A stretch of 14,877 nt of DNA, from assembly GCA_002360295.1 (NCBI GenBank), contig DEQI01000380.1, forward strand, positions 1 through 14,877. The letters are read 5' to 3'. The notes below the pieces were generated by a model. The model saw only the letters and a list, made by a program, of their open reading frames with translations. It ran no database searches and was not told the DNA's origin. The position numbers were made by a program, and so were the translations under genes. The stretch is from Planococcaceae bacterium UBA3370 (lineage in GTDB: Bacteria > Bacillota > Bacilli > Bacillales_A > Planococcaceae). Positions 1 to 7,195 of the stretch are shown in pieces (position 1 is the first letter of the stretch; every line of letters starts with the position of its first letter).

Positions 1-1197
1 GCTCACGATTCGGTGAGACTGGCGAAATGAAATATTTTCAGAACGTACCAGTGTATCAGCCAGCTCTGTTACATTCGCAAAGCTATGCTGCGCGCGCTTT
101 AACAAGTTATCTTTATTGACATCCATTGTGACAATTAAGCTACCGAATAACTTATAAATGCCCACTAACCGGTCGATTGCACGCCATAAATAGGGCTGCA
201 TATCGTCTTCTGTATCCACTATATCGCCAAAAGGAGTATTATGAATCATTTGTAAAACGGTTCCTGCATCGCCGACTACAGCAGAAAGAAGGGAGCGAGT
301 GTGTTCAATTGATACTGGATTTCGCTTTTGTGGCATAATGGAGCTTATTTGCACGTATGGACTTGCTAATTCAAAAGCATTAAATTCCTGTGTTGCCCAT
401 AATAAAAAGTCTTGTGAAGTACGTCCTAAGTTAAGAGCAGCTAACTGTACGACACTCGCAGTCTCGGCGATATAATCAGCACCAGCAACTGCATCCCAAG
501 CGTTTTCGATGATGTCATCAAAAGCTAATAATTCCTGCATACGCTCACGATTAATACGAAAGCCCGTTGTTGTTAAAGCGGCTGCGCCCATGCTACTGCG
601 ATTTACTGTAGCATAGGCTGCTTGCATGCGAATAAAATCACGAGTACATTGGTCAATGACCGCCTTCAAATAATGTGCAAATGTTGTTGGTTGTGCTTGC
701 TGTGTATGTGTGTAACCAATCATAATCGTATCTACATGCTCTTTCGCAAAAGCAATGAGTGAGGAACGAAGATCAAGTAGTTCTTGCATAAGAGATAGTA
801 GTTTTTTTCGCAATGTCATGCGATAAATAGCGATTCCCATATCGTTACGACTACGAGCGATATGAAGATTCCCTGCAATATCTCCCCCTAGTTCGATTAA
901 TTTGTTTTCGATACGGAAAAATAAATCTTCAAACTGTGGGTTGTAATCCCGCGTTTTGTAATAATCTACATCTACCTTTGAAATGGCCAGCCCAATTGCT
1001 TTTGCATCTGTAGTGGATACAATTTGCTGTTCCTCTAACATTTTTAAATGTGCAATATGAATTTGAAGCATTGAAGCGAGAAAATGCCTTTTTGCTTCAT
1101 CATATGCAGGCTGTAATACCATTTGGCGATAACTTTTTGACGGAAATTGGATACCTTCTACTTCATTTATACGATTTCTGTAATCTTGAAAAAACAT
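1..1197 (-). CDS. Argininosuccinate-lyase-like C-N lyase (partial, C-terminus cut by window edge)
   Basis: Fumarase/aspartase superfamily enzyme, probably releasing fumarate from an N-succinyl-type substrate. The 399 visible residues show the three conserved regions: LHIARSRNDM at 111-120, GYTHTQQAQP at 161-170, and the flexible active-site loop SSIMPQKRNP at 285-294 with the probable catalytic serine (S285 or S286). True argininosuccinate lyases usually read HTARSRNDQ and TGSSLMPQKKNPD; here T is I113, Q is M120, and the residues before the two serines are Gln-Ile instead of Thr-Gly, so the substrate may not be argininosuccinate. Roughly 60-100 residues should lie beyond the edge. The ATG at 1197 follows GGAGG with 10 nt spacing; another ATG at 1204 is in a frame that stops after 13 codons. 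It is last in an operon, 26 bp after a permease gene. No argG is seen nearby, which argues against arginine synthesis. The family call is firm; the substrate is unknown. Confidence 0.88.
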   Translation of the reverse strand, partial: MFFQDYRNRINEVEGIQFPSKSYRQMVLQPAYDEAKRHFLASMLQIHIAHLKMLEEQQIVSTTDAKAIGLAISKVDVDYYKTRDYNPQFEDLFFRIENKLIELGGDIAGNLHIARSRNDMGIAIYRMTLRKKLLSLMQELLDLRSSLIAFAKEHVDTIMIGYTHTQQAQPTTFAHYLKAVIDQCTRDFIRMQAAYATVNRSSMGAAALTTTGFRINRERMQELLAFDDIIENAWDAVAGADYIAETASVVQLAALNLGRTSQDFLLWATQEFNAFELASPYVQISSIMPQKRNPVSIEHTRSLLSAVVGDAGTVLQMIHNTPFGDIVDTEDDMQPYLWRAIDRLVGIYKLFGSLIVTMDVNKDNLLKRAQHSFANVTELADTLVRSENISFRQSHRIVS

Positions 1198-1223
1198 CCT
1201 TCATCTGCCTCCAGTGATTGCTA

Positions 1224-2945
1224 TTAAATTGCTGAGCCGGCCGAACCTTTTGATAGTTTTTCAGAAATAAGTAAGACGATTAAAATGAGGAGTATTTGTA
1301 AAACGCCATATGCACACGCGGTTCCAAATTTAAAGGCATAAAGCTTTTGGAAAATAGCTACTGATAATGGAATTGTAGAAGTGCTGTACAGTAAAATGGA
1401 TGCGACGAATTCACCGATACTATGCACGAATGCAAGCAGAGTGCCAGCAACAATGCCCGATAATGTAAGTGGTAGTACGATTTTTCTAAATGTATACCAC
1501 CAACTCGCTCCTAAACTGCGAGATGCTTCCTCAACAGATGGATCTAACTGCATAAGGGAAGCAGAAGTGGAACGGAAAACGAGTGGTAAATGGCGGATAA
1601 AATAAGCTAATGGTAAAATCCAAAACGTTCCGATGAGTACTTGGTTAAAAGAAAATACGCTTTCTGTACTAAATGCAGCGATTAAATTAACGGCTACTAC
1701 AGTTCCAGGTAGTGCCCAAGGAACCGTAATGAGTACATCTAATAGCGTTTTTCCTTTAAAGTTTAAGCGCACCATCGCGTATGCAGCTGCAACCCCAAAA
1801 ATGATATTCCCTATAGTTGCAACAAATCCCATTTGTAGCGAGTTCCAAATCGGTCGATAGGTTTTTTCATCGGTTAAAAGTGCTTTGTAATGATCGAGTG
1901 TATATTCGGTCGGCAAAATTTGAATGGTCCATGCCCCATCCTTTGAAAAAGAAATGAGTACTAATACTAGTATCGGCAAAATTAAAATAAGTGTCCCTAA
2001 AAATGATAAAATAATGGAAAAATATTTTAATGGCTTAGTTGTCACCTCTGAGCGATGGACACTAATGCCTTTACTTAAGTTTTGATAGTTCCGTCTATTT
2101 TGGTACCAACGCATAATGAGTAAAAAGGTAATCGACACGACAGATAAAATGGTCGACTGTGTAGCAGCCATTTCTAAATTGCCATTTGTACGAGATAAGT
2201 AAATTTGCATCGTCATCGTTCGTTCAACCCCAAACATGAGCGGTGCTGTATAGGAAGCCATCGAAACCATAAAGACGAGCAGTGAGGATGCGATAATGGA
2301 AGGGGTTAGCATCGGTAAAATGACTTTTCGCCATACGCGAAATCGACTTGCCCCTAAGCTTGTAGCAGCTTCCTCTAATGAAGGATCAAGCCCTTTAATG
2401 GCAGCTGAAGCAGTTAAGTAAAAGTAGGTATACATCGTAAACGTATGGACGACGATTACACCCCATATGCCCTTTAATGAAAAAGGAACAGCATCTAACT
2501 GAAATAAATGTTGTAAAGCACGTGGGAAAATACCACTTTCACCATATAAAAAAGTAAAAGATAAAACACCAACTAAAGGGGGTAATGCCATTGGAACAAG
2601 CACAAGTACTGATAAAAGGCGCCGACCTGGAAAATTGTAACGCTCTAGCAAAAAGGCCATCGTAACGCCAACAATCGCACATGTCACGACGCTTAATACA
2701 GAAATATAGAGGCTATTCCAAAGTGCCTCTAAATTAGCTGTACTTTGGAAGCTAAAAAACTTTTCATAGTTTGCTAGTTTATGATCACTAGCAAAGCTTT
2801 GAATGAACGTCGTATAAAAAGGGTACACAACATAAGCGAATAAAATTAAAAATAGGGGTGAAACGAGAACATATATAAAGTAAGGCGATCGTGTTAGCCG
2901 TGACCATTTAGACAATTCATACGGTTCAACGATTTCTTTTTTCAT
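1224..2945 (-). CDS. Fused two-domain ABC importer permease (iron/thiamine/phosphonate type)
   Basis: Inner-membrane channel of an ABC importer. At 573 residues it holds two tandem BPD_transp_1 domains, as in FbpB/ThiP-like proteins where two permease halves are fused, with about 12 hydrophobic segments. Each half carries the EAA loop that contacts the ATPase: EEAATSLGAS at 191-200, followed by a KVILP stretch, and EEASRSLGAS at 472-481, followed by KIVLP. The hydrophilic stretch at about 280-308 links the two halves. The start has AGGAGG 5 nt upstream, and that ribosome binding site overlaps the TAG stop of the ATPase gene, which implies translational coupling. The gap to the ATPase is only 9 bp. 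The family cannot be resolved further from sequence alone; iron(III), thiamine, 2-aminoethylphosphonate or another small anion are all handled by relatives. Confidence 0.92.
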   Translation of the reverse strand: MKKEIVEPYELSKWSRLTRSPYFIYVLVSPLFLILFAYVVYPFYTTFIQSFASDHKLANYEKFFSFQSTANLEALWNSLYISVLSVVTCAIVGVTMAFLLERYNFPGRRLLSVLVLVPMALPPLVGVLSFTFLYGESGIFPRALQHLFQLDAVPFSLKGIWGVIVVHTFTMYTYFYLTASAAIKGLDPSLEEAATSLGASRFRVWRKVILPMLTPSIIASSLLVFMVSMASYTAPLMFGVERTMTMQIYLSRTNGNLEMAATQSTILSVVSITFLLIMRWYQNRRNYQNLSKGISVHRSEVTTKPLKYFSIILSFLGTLILILPILVLVLISFSKDGAWTIQILPTEYTLDHYKALLTDEKTYRPIWNSLQMGFVATIGNIIFGVAAAYAMVRLNFKGKTLLDVLITVPWALPGTVVAVNLIAAFSTESVFSFNQVLIGTFWILPLAYFIRHLPLVFRSTSASLMQLDPSVEEASRSLGASWWYTFRKIVLPLTLSGIVAGTLLAFVHSIGEFVASILLYSTSTIPLSVAIFQKLYAFKFGTACAYGVLQILLILIVLLISEKLSKGSAGSAI

Positions 2946-2954
2946 AGATGCCTC

Positions 2955-4025
2955 CTATTCTCCGAGGAAATACAAATTGCTCGGTGGAATATGTAGCTTG
3001 ATTTCATCGCCAACTTGTTTCAAACTACTGCCTGCATTTATAATCATCGCCTTTAACATAGTGCCATTAACATTGATACCATAATTAACACTCAGACCCG
3101 TAAACTCAACAAATTGAATTTTCCCTATGACAGTATTTTCGCTCGGCTCATTTCGAAAAGACTCCGGCCGGATCGAAACATATACGGGATCACCGACATT
3201 TGCCTGAAGCCCTTTTGCGAAATTGTCTTTTGTCCCTTGGAGCACTAAGCCATTTTCGTTTTGAGCTAATACTGTATCGCCATCAATGGAAACAATCCGC
3301 ATCGGTAAAAGATTTGTTTCGCCGATAAATGTTGCGACAAAGCGGTTATCCGGTTTCTGGTAAATTTCTTGTGGTGTGCCAATTTGTTTAATGAAACCAT
3401 TTTCCATGACCATAATTCTATCTGACATCGTCATGGCTTCGGTTTGATCATGGGTCACATAAATCGTTGTTACACCCAGCTCCGATTGTATGCGCTTAAT
3501 TTCAAAGCGCGTTTCTTCTCGTAATTTTGCGTCTAAATTTGATAAAGGTTCATCGAGTAGCAAAATATCTGGCTCAATAACAAGTGCGCGGGCAAGAGCC
3601 ACACGTTGCTGCTGACCACCTGATAGCTCATTAATTTTCCGCTGGCCATATGGACCTAAATGAACGAGTCCACGAATTCGATTAACTTTTTCTGTAATCT
3701 CTGCCTTTGAGTATTTACGTATTTCAAGACCAAAGGCGATATTTTCATTAACCGTCATATGTGGAAATAAGGCGTAGTTTTGAAACACCATGCCAATATT
3801 CCGTTTGTTTGGCTGGAGTGTTGTTACATCTTGTCGGTCAAAATAAATCTTGCCGCTCGTTGGATAATAAAAACCAGCAATCATGCGTAAGGTAGTCGTT
3901 TTGCCACAGCCACTTGGTCCAAGAAAAGTAAAAAATTCGCCTGGTTGAATCGTGATACTCAGTTCACTAACTCCGAGTACATCACCGAATTTTTTTGTTA
4001 CATGATCTATTTGAACACCTTTCAT
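2955..4025 (-). CDS. ABC importer ATP-binding protein (PotA/FbpC/PhnT-like)
   Basis: Cytoplasmic ATPase that powers the adjacent permease. All nucleotide-binding motifs are intact (numbering from the upstream TTG): Walker A GPSGCGKTT at 37-45, Q-loop glutamine at 83, signature LSGGQ at 135-139, Walker B ending in DE at 159-160, D-loop SNLD, and switch histidine at 193. Residues from about 235 to the end form the TOBE-type regulatory domain usual for iron, polyamine and sulfate/phosphonate importers. The reading frame opens at a TTG at 4028, but the following ATG at 4025 has AAAGGAGG with 6 nt spacing, whereas the TTG would have only 3, so the ATG is preferred (356 residues). The gene sits between the binding-protein gene (92 bp upstream, with a hairpin between) and the permease gene. 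Confidence 0.94.
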   Translation of the reverse strand: MKGVQIDHVTKKFGDVLGVSELSITIQPGEFFTFLGPSGCGKTTTLRMIAGFYYPTSGKIYFDRQDVTTLQPNKRNIGMVFQNYALFPHMTVNENIAFGLEIRKYSKAEITEKVNRIRGLVHLGPYGQRKINELSGGQQQRVALARALVIEPDILLLDEPLSNLDAKLREETRFEIKRIQSELGVTTIYVTHDQTEAMTMSDRIMVMENGFIKQIGTPQEIYQKPDNRFVATFIGETNLLPMRIVSIDGDTVLAQNENGLVLQGTKDNFAKGLQANVGDPVYVSIRPESFRNEPSENTVIGKIQFVEFTGLSVNYGINVNGTMLKAMIINAGSSLKQVGDEIKLHIPPSNLYFLGE

Positions 4026-4059
4026 CAAAGTCCTCCTTTCAGCAATTCATATACTAGAA

Positions 4060-4087
4060 AGACCCCGAACTATGTAATCCGAGGTCT
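4060..4087 (-). promoter_or_regulatory. Intra-operon RNA hairpin between binding-protein and ATPase genes
   Basis: The minus-strand transcript can fold an 8-bp stem (AGACCTCG with CGGGGTCT, one G-U pair) around a 12-nt loop. It is followed only by a short TTTCT, so it is not a strong terminator. In binding-protein operons such hairpins often protect the upstream mRNA or cut read-through, so that the binding protein is made in excess. The stem is visible; the role is inferred. Confidence 0.45.
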
Positions 4088-4117
4088 ACTTTAGGAATCA
4101 AGCTATTGATTAAACGT

Positions 4118-5224
4118 TTATTTTCCTTTCCCTTTAATGTTAGTGTCCCAATATTCCATCCATTCCGCTTCTTTTTCAGACATCACGGACCAATCGATAT
4201 CAAATGTTTTAAGGTCTAATTCCTTGTACCAATCGGGCATTTTGGATAAATCGATATCTGTTCTTGTTGGAATTTGGAAATACTCATGTGCAAGGTTTGT
4301 CATCACGTCTTTTTCAAATAAAAACTCTACGAAAAGCTTTGCGTTTTCTTCATTTTTTGCATCTTTAATAACACCAACTGCATCTACTAAAATAGGTGCT
4401 CCACTAGCTGGATAAATATAGTTAAATGGATAGTCCGTCGTATATTTTTTCAGTAAAATATCTTGTAAATTCCAAAGGGAGATTGTGCCCTCTTGACGTG
4501 TTAGCTTTAAATAAAGTGCATTTGGATCTTGCGTATATTCTTTCGTATTAGCATCTAGCTTTAATAACCAATCATAGCCTTTTTCCGGCGTGTCTGGCCC
4601 TTGACGGTAGATCATTGAAGAATAAATCGTACGCATAGTACCTGATGCAAGGACACCCCGTATTAAAATGTCATCCTTCCATTTGGGATCTAACAGTTCA
4701 TCCCAATCTTGTGGACCTTCTTCTTTTGTTAAAACATCACTGTTAATCATAATGACTTCCGGCAATAGCATTTCACCTATCCAACGGTTTTCTGCATCGC
4801 GATGAAGTGGGTCAAGTGCAGAAGCGAAGGATGGGTCCCATGAAAGCAGTAAATCCTCATTAGCAGCAACCATCATCGCAGACTGTGTGCCTCCCCACCA
4901 AAAATCACCTTGTGGATTCGCTTTTTCACCTCGAACACGCTCTAAAATTTGCTGGGCTCCCATTGTCATATACTCGACTTTAATATCAGGGTAACGCTCA
5001 TTAAATTTTGCAATGACACCATCTACTAAACCTTCATCTCGACCAGTGTAAATGACCAGTTTACCAGAAGGGGTAGACTCAACTGTCGTCCCTTCAGATG
5101 AATTATTTGTTTCTGTAGATTCTTCATTTGTGCTCGTTGAAGAATCCTCTGTTGAATTGCCACATGCTGATAAAATACCTAGAAGTAAAACAAGTAATAA
5201 AGAATGAAATCCCCATTTCTTCAT
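4118..5224 (-). CDS. Lipoprotein extracellular solute-binding protein (AfuA/FbpA-like)
   Basis: Captures the substrate outside the membrane and hands it to the ABC permease. It starts with a lipoprotein signal: two lysines, a hydrophobic stretch at 8-18, and lipobox LSAC with the lipidated cysteine at 21. A Ser/Thr/Glu/Asn-rich tether covers about 22-50. The ligand-binding part begins with LVIYTGRDEGLVDG, resembling the first strand of iron(III)-type binding proteins (COG1840). Later, IYPASGAPILVDAVGVIKDA resembles the hinge and second-lobe region of the same group. I do not see a clear Tyr-Tyr metal-binding pair like that of FbpA, so direct ferric-ion binding is not supported; a complex or small organic ligand is possible. 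The start is set by AAGGAGG 8 nt upstream. It is the first gene of the operon, with its own promoter about 90 bp upstream. Confidence 0.92.
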   Translation of the reverse strand: MKKWGFHSLLLVLLLGILSACGNSTEDSSTSTNEESTETNNSSEGTTVESTPSGKLVIYTGRDEGLVDGVIAKFNERYPDIKVEYMTMGAQQILERVRGEKANPQGDFWWGGTQSAMMVAANEDLLLSWDPSFASALDPLHRDAENRWIGEMLLPEVIMINSDVLTKEEGPQDWDELLDPKWKDDILIRGVLASGTMRTIYSSMIYRQGPDTPEKGYDWLLKLDANTKEYTQDPNALYLKLTRQEGTISLWNLQDILLKKYTTDYPFNYIYPASGAPILVDAVGVIKDAKNEENAKLFVEFLFEKDVMTNLAHEYFQIPTRTDIDLSKMPDWYKELDLKTFDIDWSVMSEKEAEWMEYWDTNIKGKGK

Positions 5225-5276
5225 ACATTATCCTCCTTACATAGTTTTTATGGCAGGGCCAATCGAAAATGGATAA

Positions 5277-5306
5277 TTAAATTTTTGTATTATTTTGAAA
5301 ATTTAA
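5277..5306. promoter_or_regulatory. Palindrome in the 5' region of the importer operon (possible operator)
   Basis: Perfect 9-bp inverted repeat, TTAAATTTT and AAAATTTAA, separated by 12 nt. It lies just downstream of the predicted -10 box, at about +7 to +36 of the transcript. Such a position suits a repressor site, or a weak hairpin in the leader. The sequence is very AT-rich, so chance is possible. It does not match the Fur or other well-known boxes I can recall. Confidence 0.4.
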
Positions 5307-5319
5307 GTGTTTATTGTAT

Positions 5320-5347
5320 TTTATAGGTTAATCAGAAGTAAAGTCAA
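5320..5347 (-). promoter_or_regulatory. Promoter of the importer/lyase operon (sigma-A type)
   Basis: On the minus strand TTGACT (5347-5342) is followed after 16 nt by TATAAA (5325-5320); with an 18-nt spacer TAAAAT also fits. This is close to the sigma-A consensus. Transcription would start near 5313, leaving a leader of about 90 nt before the binding-protein start. Confidence 0.6.
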
Positions 5348-5415
5348 CAATTTAGGGAATAAAAGACGGGGAGGAAAATTTGTGTATATTGGTAAACATA
5401 TATGAAAACAATATA

Positions 5416-5510
5416 AGAAAAGTGCAAGCGGTGGATGGCGCTTAAAAGAAGGATCTTTCCTGCTTTCAATTGAAGGACAGAAGTAAACCTCGAGTAGCTA
5501 GAGCTAGACA
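5416..5510. repeat. Possible degenerate copy of an interspersed intergenic repeat
   Basis: Non-coding stretch beginning AGAAAAGTGCAAGC and ending in GAGCTAGACA. These ends resemble those of a short intergenic repeat I recall from Lysinibacillus/Solibacillus-type genomes (starting GAAAAGCGCAAGCG, ending GGAGCTAGACA). An AAGCG...CGCTT mini-hairpin lies near the left end. The same start motif recurs at 9903-9916. The identification rests on memory and a short match. The rest of the 355-bp gap 5225-5579 holds the operon promoter, its palindrome and the terminator listed separately. Confidence 0.35.
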
Positions 5511-5536
5511 CTGCTCAAACTCCAGAATTCTTTTTT

Positions 5537-5574
5537 AAAAAAAGACTTGGGTTCTGTTAATTACTGAACCCAAG
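5537..5574 (-). terminator. Rho-independent terminator of the acetyltransferase-exporter unit
   Basis: A perfect 9-bp stem (5546-5554 with 5566-5574, CTTGGGTTC/GAACCCAAG) with an 11-nt loop. It is followed on the minus strand by TCTTTTTTT at 5545-5537. It begins 6 bp after the exporter stop codon and separates that unit from the importer operon downstream. Confidence 0.88.
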
Positions 5575-5579
5575 CCTCA

Positions 5580-6467
5580 TTATTTTGTTTTTCGTATTGT
5601 TAAAATGGACGGTAGCATCATGCCGACTAATACGAGTGCTATGCCCACAAATTGTAGAGGCGTTAATACTTCCTTTAAGACAATCATCGACGCTAAAATC
5701 GCAACGGGTAACTCCATTGCACTTAAAATCGAGGCAAGTCCACCACCAACCTTCGGGATAGCAATCGAAAATAATAAAATAGGTAAAATAATACCGAATG
5801 TTCCAAGGGCTAAGCCGAATTTCCAAAGTCCTGCTCCGAATAATTGTCCATTCCAAATGATTTCTGGTGTAAGTACAATGCTGATAATAAGCAGGGCAAA
5901 AATGGATACAATGAGAGTTCGCCCAATCGTAGAAACACCTTCCACTTGGCGAGAATTAATTTGGATAAATAGCGCAAAGCTAACGGCTGATAGTAAACCG
6001 AGTGCCCAGCCTTGCCAAGCAATTGTCGATAAATCCACATCAACAATGCCTGCTGCTAAAACAGTACCTGCGAATAAAAAGATGAGGGAAATGGCTTCTG
6101 GTCGACTCGGCCATTGTTTTTTCAAAGCACAGTCTATAAATAAGCCAATCCATGTAAATTGAAATAGCATCACTACTGCGAGTGATGCAGGTAAATAGTT
6201 TAATGATTGTCCATATACAATACCGGTTGTTGCTGTAAGTACCCCCGCTAATGCTAACGTGAGCGTTCCTTTTTTATTCAGCTTTGGCCATGTACGTTGT
6301 GTTGTAATAAATAACAGCAGAGCAAGTGAAAAGCCGAAAATATACTGACTTGTAATAGCCTCGGCAGACGTAAACCCATGCTGCATCGCCACTTTTACAA
6401 TTGTCGACAATATACCATAACTACTAGATGCGACGACAATCATTAGTGGGAATATAAAATTTTTCAT
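5580..6467 (-). CDS. EamA-family (DMT superfamily) transporter
   Basis: Predicted membrane exporter of a small metabolite or drug. The 295-residue protein has about ten hydrophobic segments arranged as two five-helix EamA halves, the usual size and layout of RhaT/YdcZ-like DMT carriers. The second half ends with LVGMMLPSI before a short basic tail. AAGGAAGG lies 6 nt before the ATG. The gene starts 24 bp after the acetyltransferase gene on the same strand, with no terminator between, so the two are probably co-transcribed. A transporter beside a GNAT enzyme can mean that one modifies what the other exports, but nothing in the sequence identifies the substrate. Confidence 0.9.
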   Translation of the reverse strand: MKNFIFPLMIVVASSSYGILSTIVKVAMQHGFTSAEAITSQYIFGFSLALLLFITTQRTWPKLNKKGTLTLALAGVLTATTGIVYGQSLNYLPASLAVVMLFQFTWIGLFIDCALKKQWPSRPEAISLIFLFAGTVLAAGIVDVDLSTIAWQGWALGLLSAVSFALFIQINSRQVEGVSTIGRTLIVSIFALLIISIVLTPEIIWNGQLFGAGLWKFGLALGTFGIILPILLFSIAIPKVGGGLASILSAMELPVAILASMIVLKEVLTPLQFVGIALVLVGMMLPSILTIRKTK

Positions 6468-6491
6468 GTATGACCTTCCTTTAAAACCTTG

Positions 6492-7052
6492 TTAAAGCAT
6501 TTTCACCATATGATGAAATGGCTCATCTATAATTGTCCATGGCTCTGTTATAACAAAACCAACACGCTCATATAAAGCGCGAGCCTTCTCTTTTTCTGTC
6601 TCGACATTTAAAGACAATTTTTTAAAGCCTTTTTCTCGAGCTACTTGCTCTGCATAAGCAAGTAATTTCGTGCCAATGCCTAGTCCTCGAGCTTCAGGGG
6701 CTACACAAATCGTATCGAGATAATATTCATCATCATGTGCCTCTACATCAATTGTAGTAGTCACCTTTTTCTCTTTTAGCCAAGCTATTAAATTAGCGTC
6801 GAGTGCTTTAACAGACAAACCGTCGTAAAGTACGACTATCCCTAAAAGCTGTTCACCCTGTATTGCAACATATGTATTCAAATATGAATGTCGATTATCT
6901 GTGCGCGTTACGAGTTCAGTTAATGCTGATATAATTGCATCATATTCCTGTTCACCTGTTAGTCGATTTGCTATTTCGCCAATCGCATCGTATATAAGAG
7001 GGGCAATTTTTGTTGCTTCTGATCGCTTAGCTTGTCGAATGCTCAGTTCCAT
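6492..7052 (-). CDS. GNAT-family N-acetyltransferase
   Basis: Transfers an acetyl group from acetyl-CoA to an unknown amine. The C-terminal half shows the GNAT core: strand DTICVAPEARGLGIG at 113-127, where R122-G-x-G-x-G127 is the acetyl-CoA pyrophosphate loop. Helix residues LLAYAEQVAREKG follow, then strand LSLNVETE at 147-154 and the ARALYERVGFV helix-strand at 158-168. The N-terminal half (1-110) is less typical and holds the predicted acceptor-binding helices. The length of 186 residues is normal. The start follows an AAAGGAAG site. It is the first gene of a two-gene unit with the EamA transporter, diverging from the sugar-kinase gene. Confidence 0.88.
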   Translation of the reverse strand: MELSIRQAKRSEATKIAPLIYDAIGEIANRLTGEQEYDAIISALTELVTRTDNRHSYLNTYVAIQGEQLLGIVVLYDGLSVKALDANLIAWLKEKKVTTTIDVEAHDDEYYLDTICVAPEARGLGIGTKLLAYAEQVAREKGFKKLSLNVETEKEKARALYERVGFVITEPWTIIDEPFHHMVKML

Positions 7053-7074
7053 AATATCTCTTCCTTTCTCTAAA

Positions 7075-7083
7075 AGTATAACA
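7075..7083 (-). promoter_or_regulatory. Candidate extended -10 promoter of the acetyltransferase gene
   Basis: On the minus strand TGTTATACT reads as an extended -10 (TG-N-TATACT) about 22 bp before the acetyltransferase start. No good -35 is visible, which extended -10 promoters can tolerate. It would start transcription very near the ribosome binding site, so it remains tentative. I found no convincing plus-strand promoter for the sugar kinase in this intergenic region. Confidence 0.3.
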
Positions 7084-7195
7084 AACTTTGGAGCTTAAAG
7101 GGTTATTCCCTATGTTTTGAATAGTATAAAACTTTATAGTAGTAGTCATTATATGTTAATCTAGAATGACCATACTTTCGGAGGTTAGACAGCGC

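Noticed and set aside
1..1197. Calling the lyase argH, an arginine biosynthesis gene
   Set aside because: There is no argG neighbour, the gene is in an importer operon, and the active-site motifs differ from the usual ArgH pattern.
5265..5300. Possible Fur box near GGATAATTAAATTTTTG upstream of the iron-type importer
   Set aside because: It keeps only one GATAAT half and lacks the matching half at the right spacing; the palindrome there is better described as TTAAATTTT-N12-AAAATTTAA.
5605..6162. 185-residue plus-strand open frame inside the EamA transporter gene
   Set aside because: It is antisense to a clear membrane protein gene; its proline/asparagine-rich translation has no domain character and it has no good ribosome binding site.
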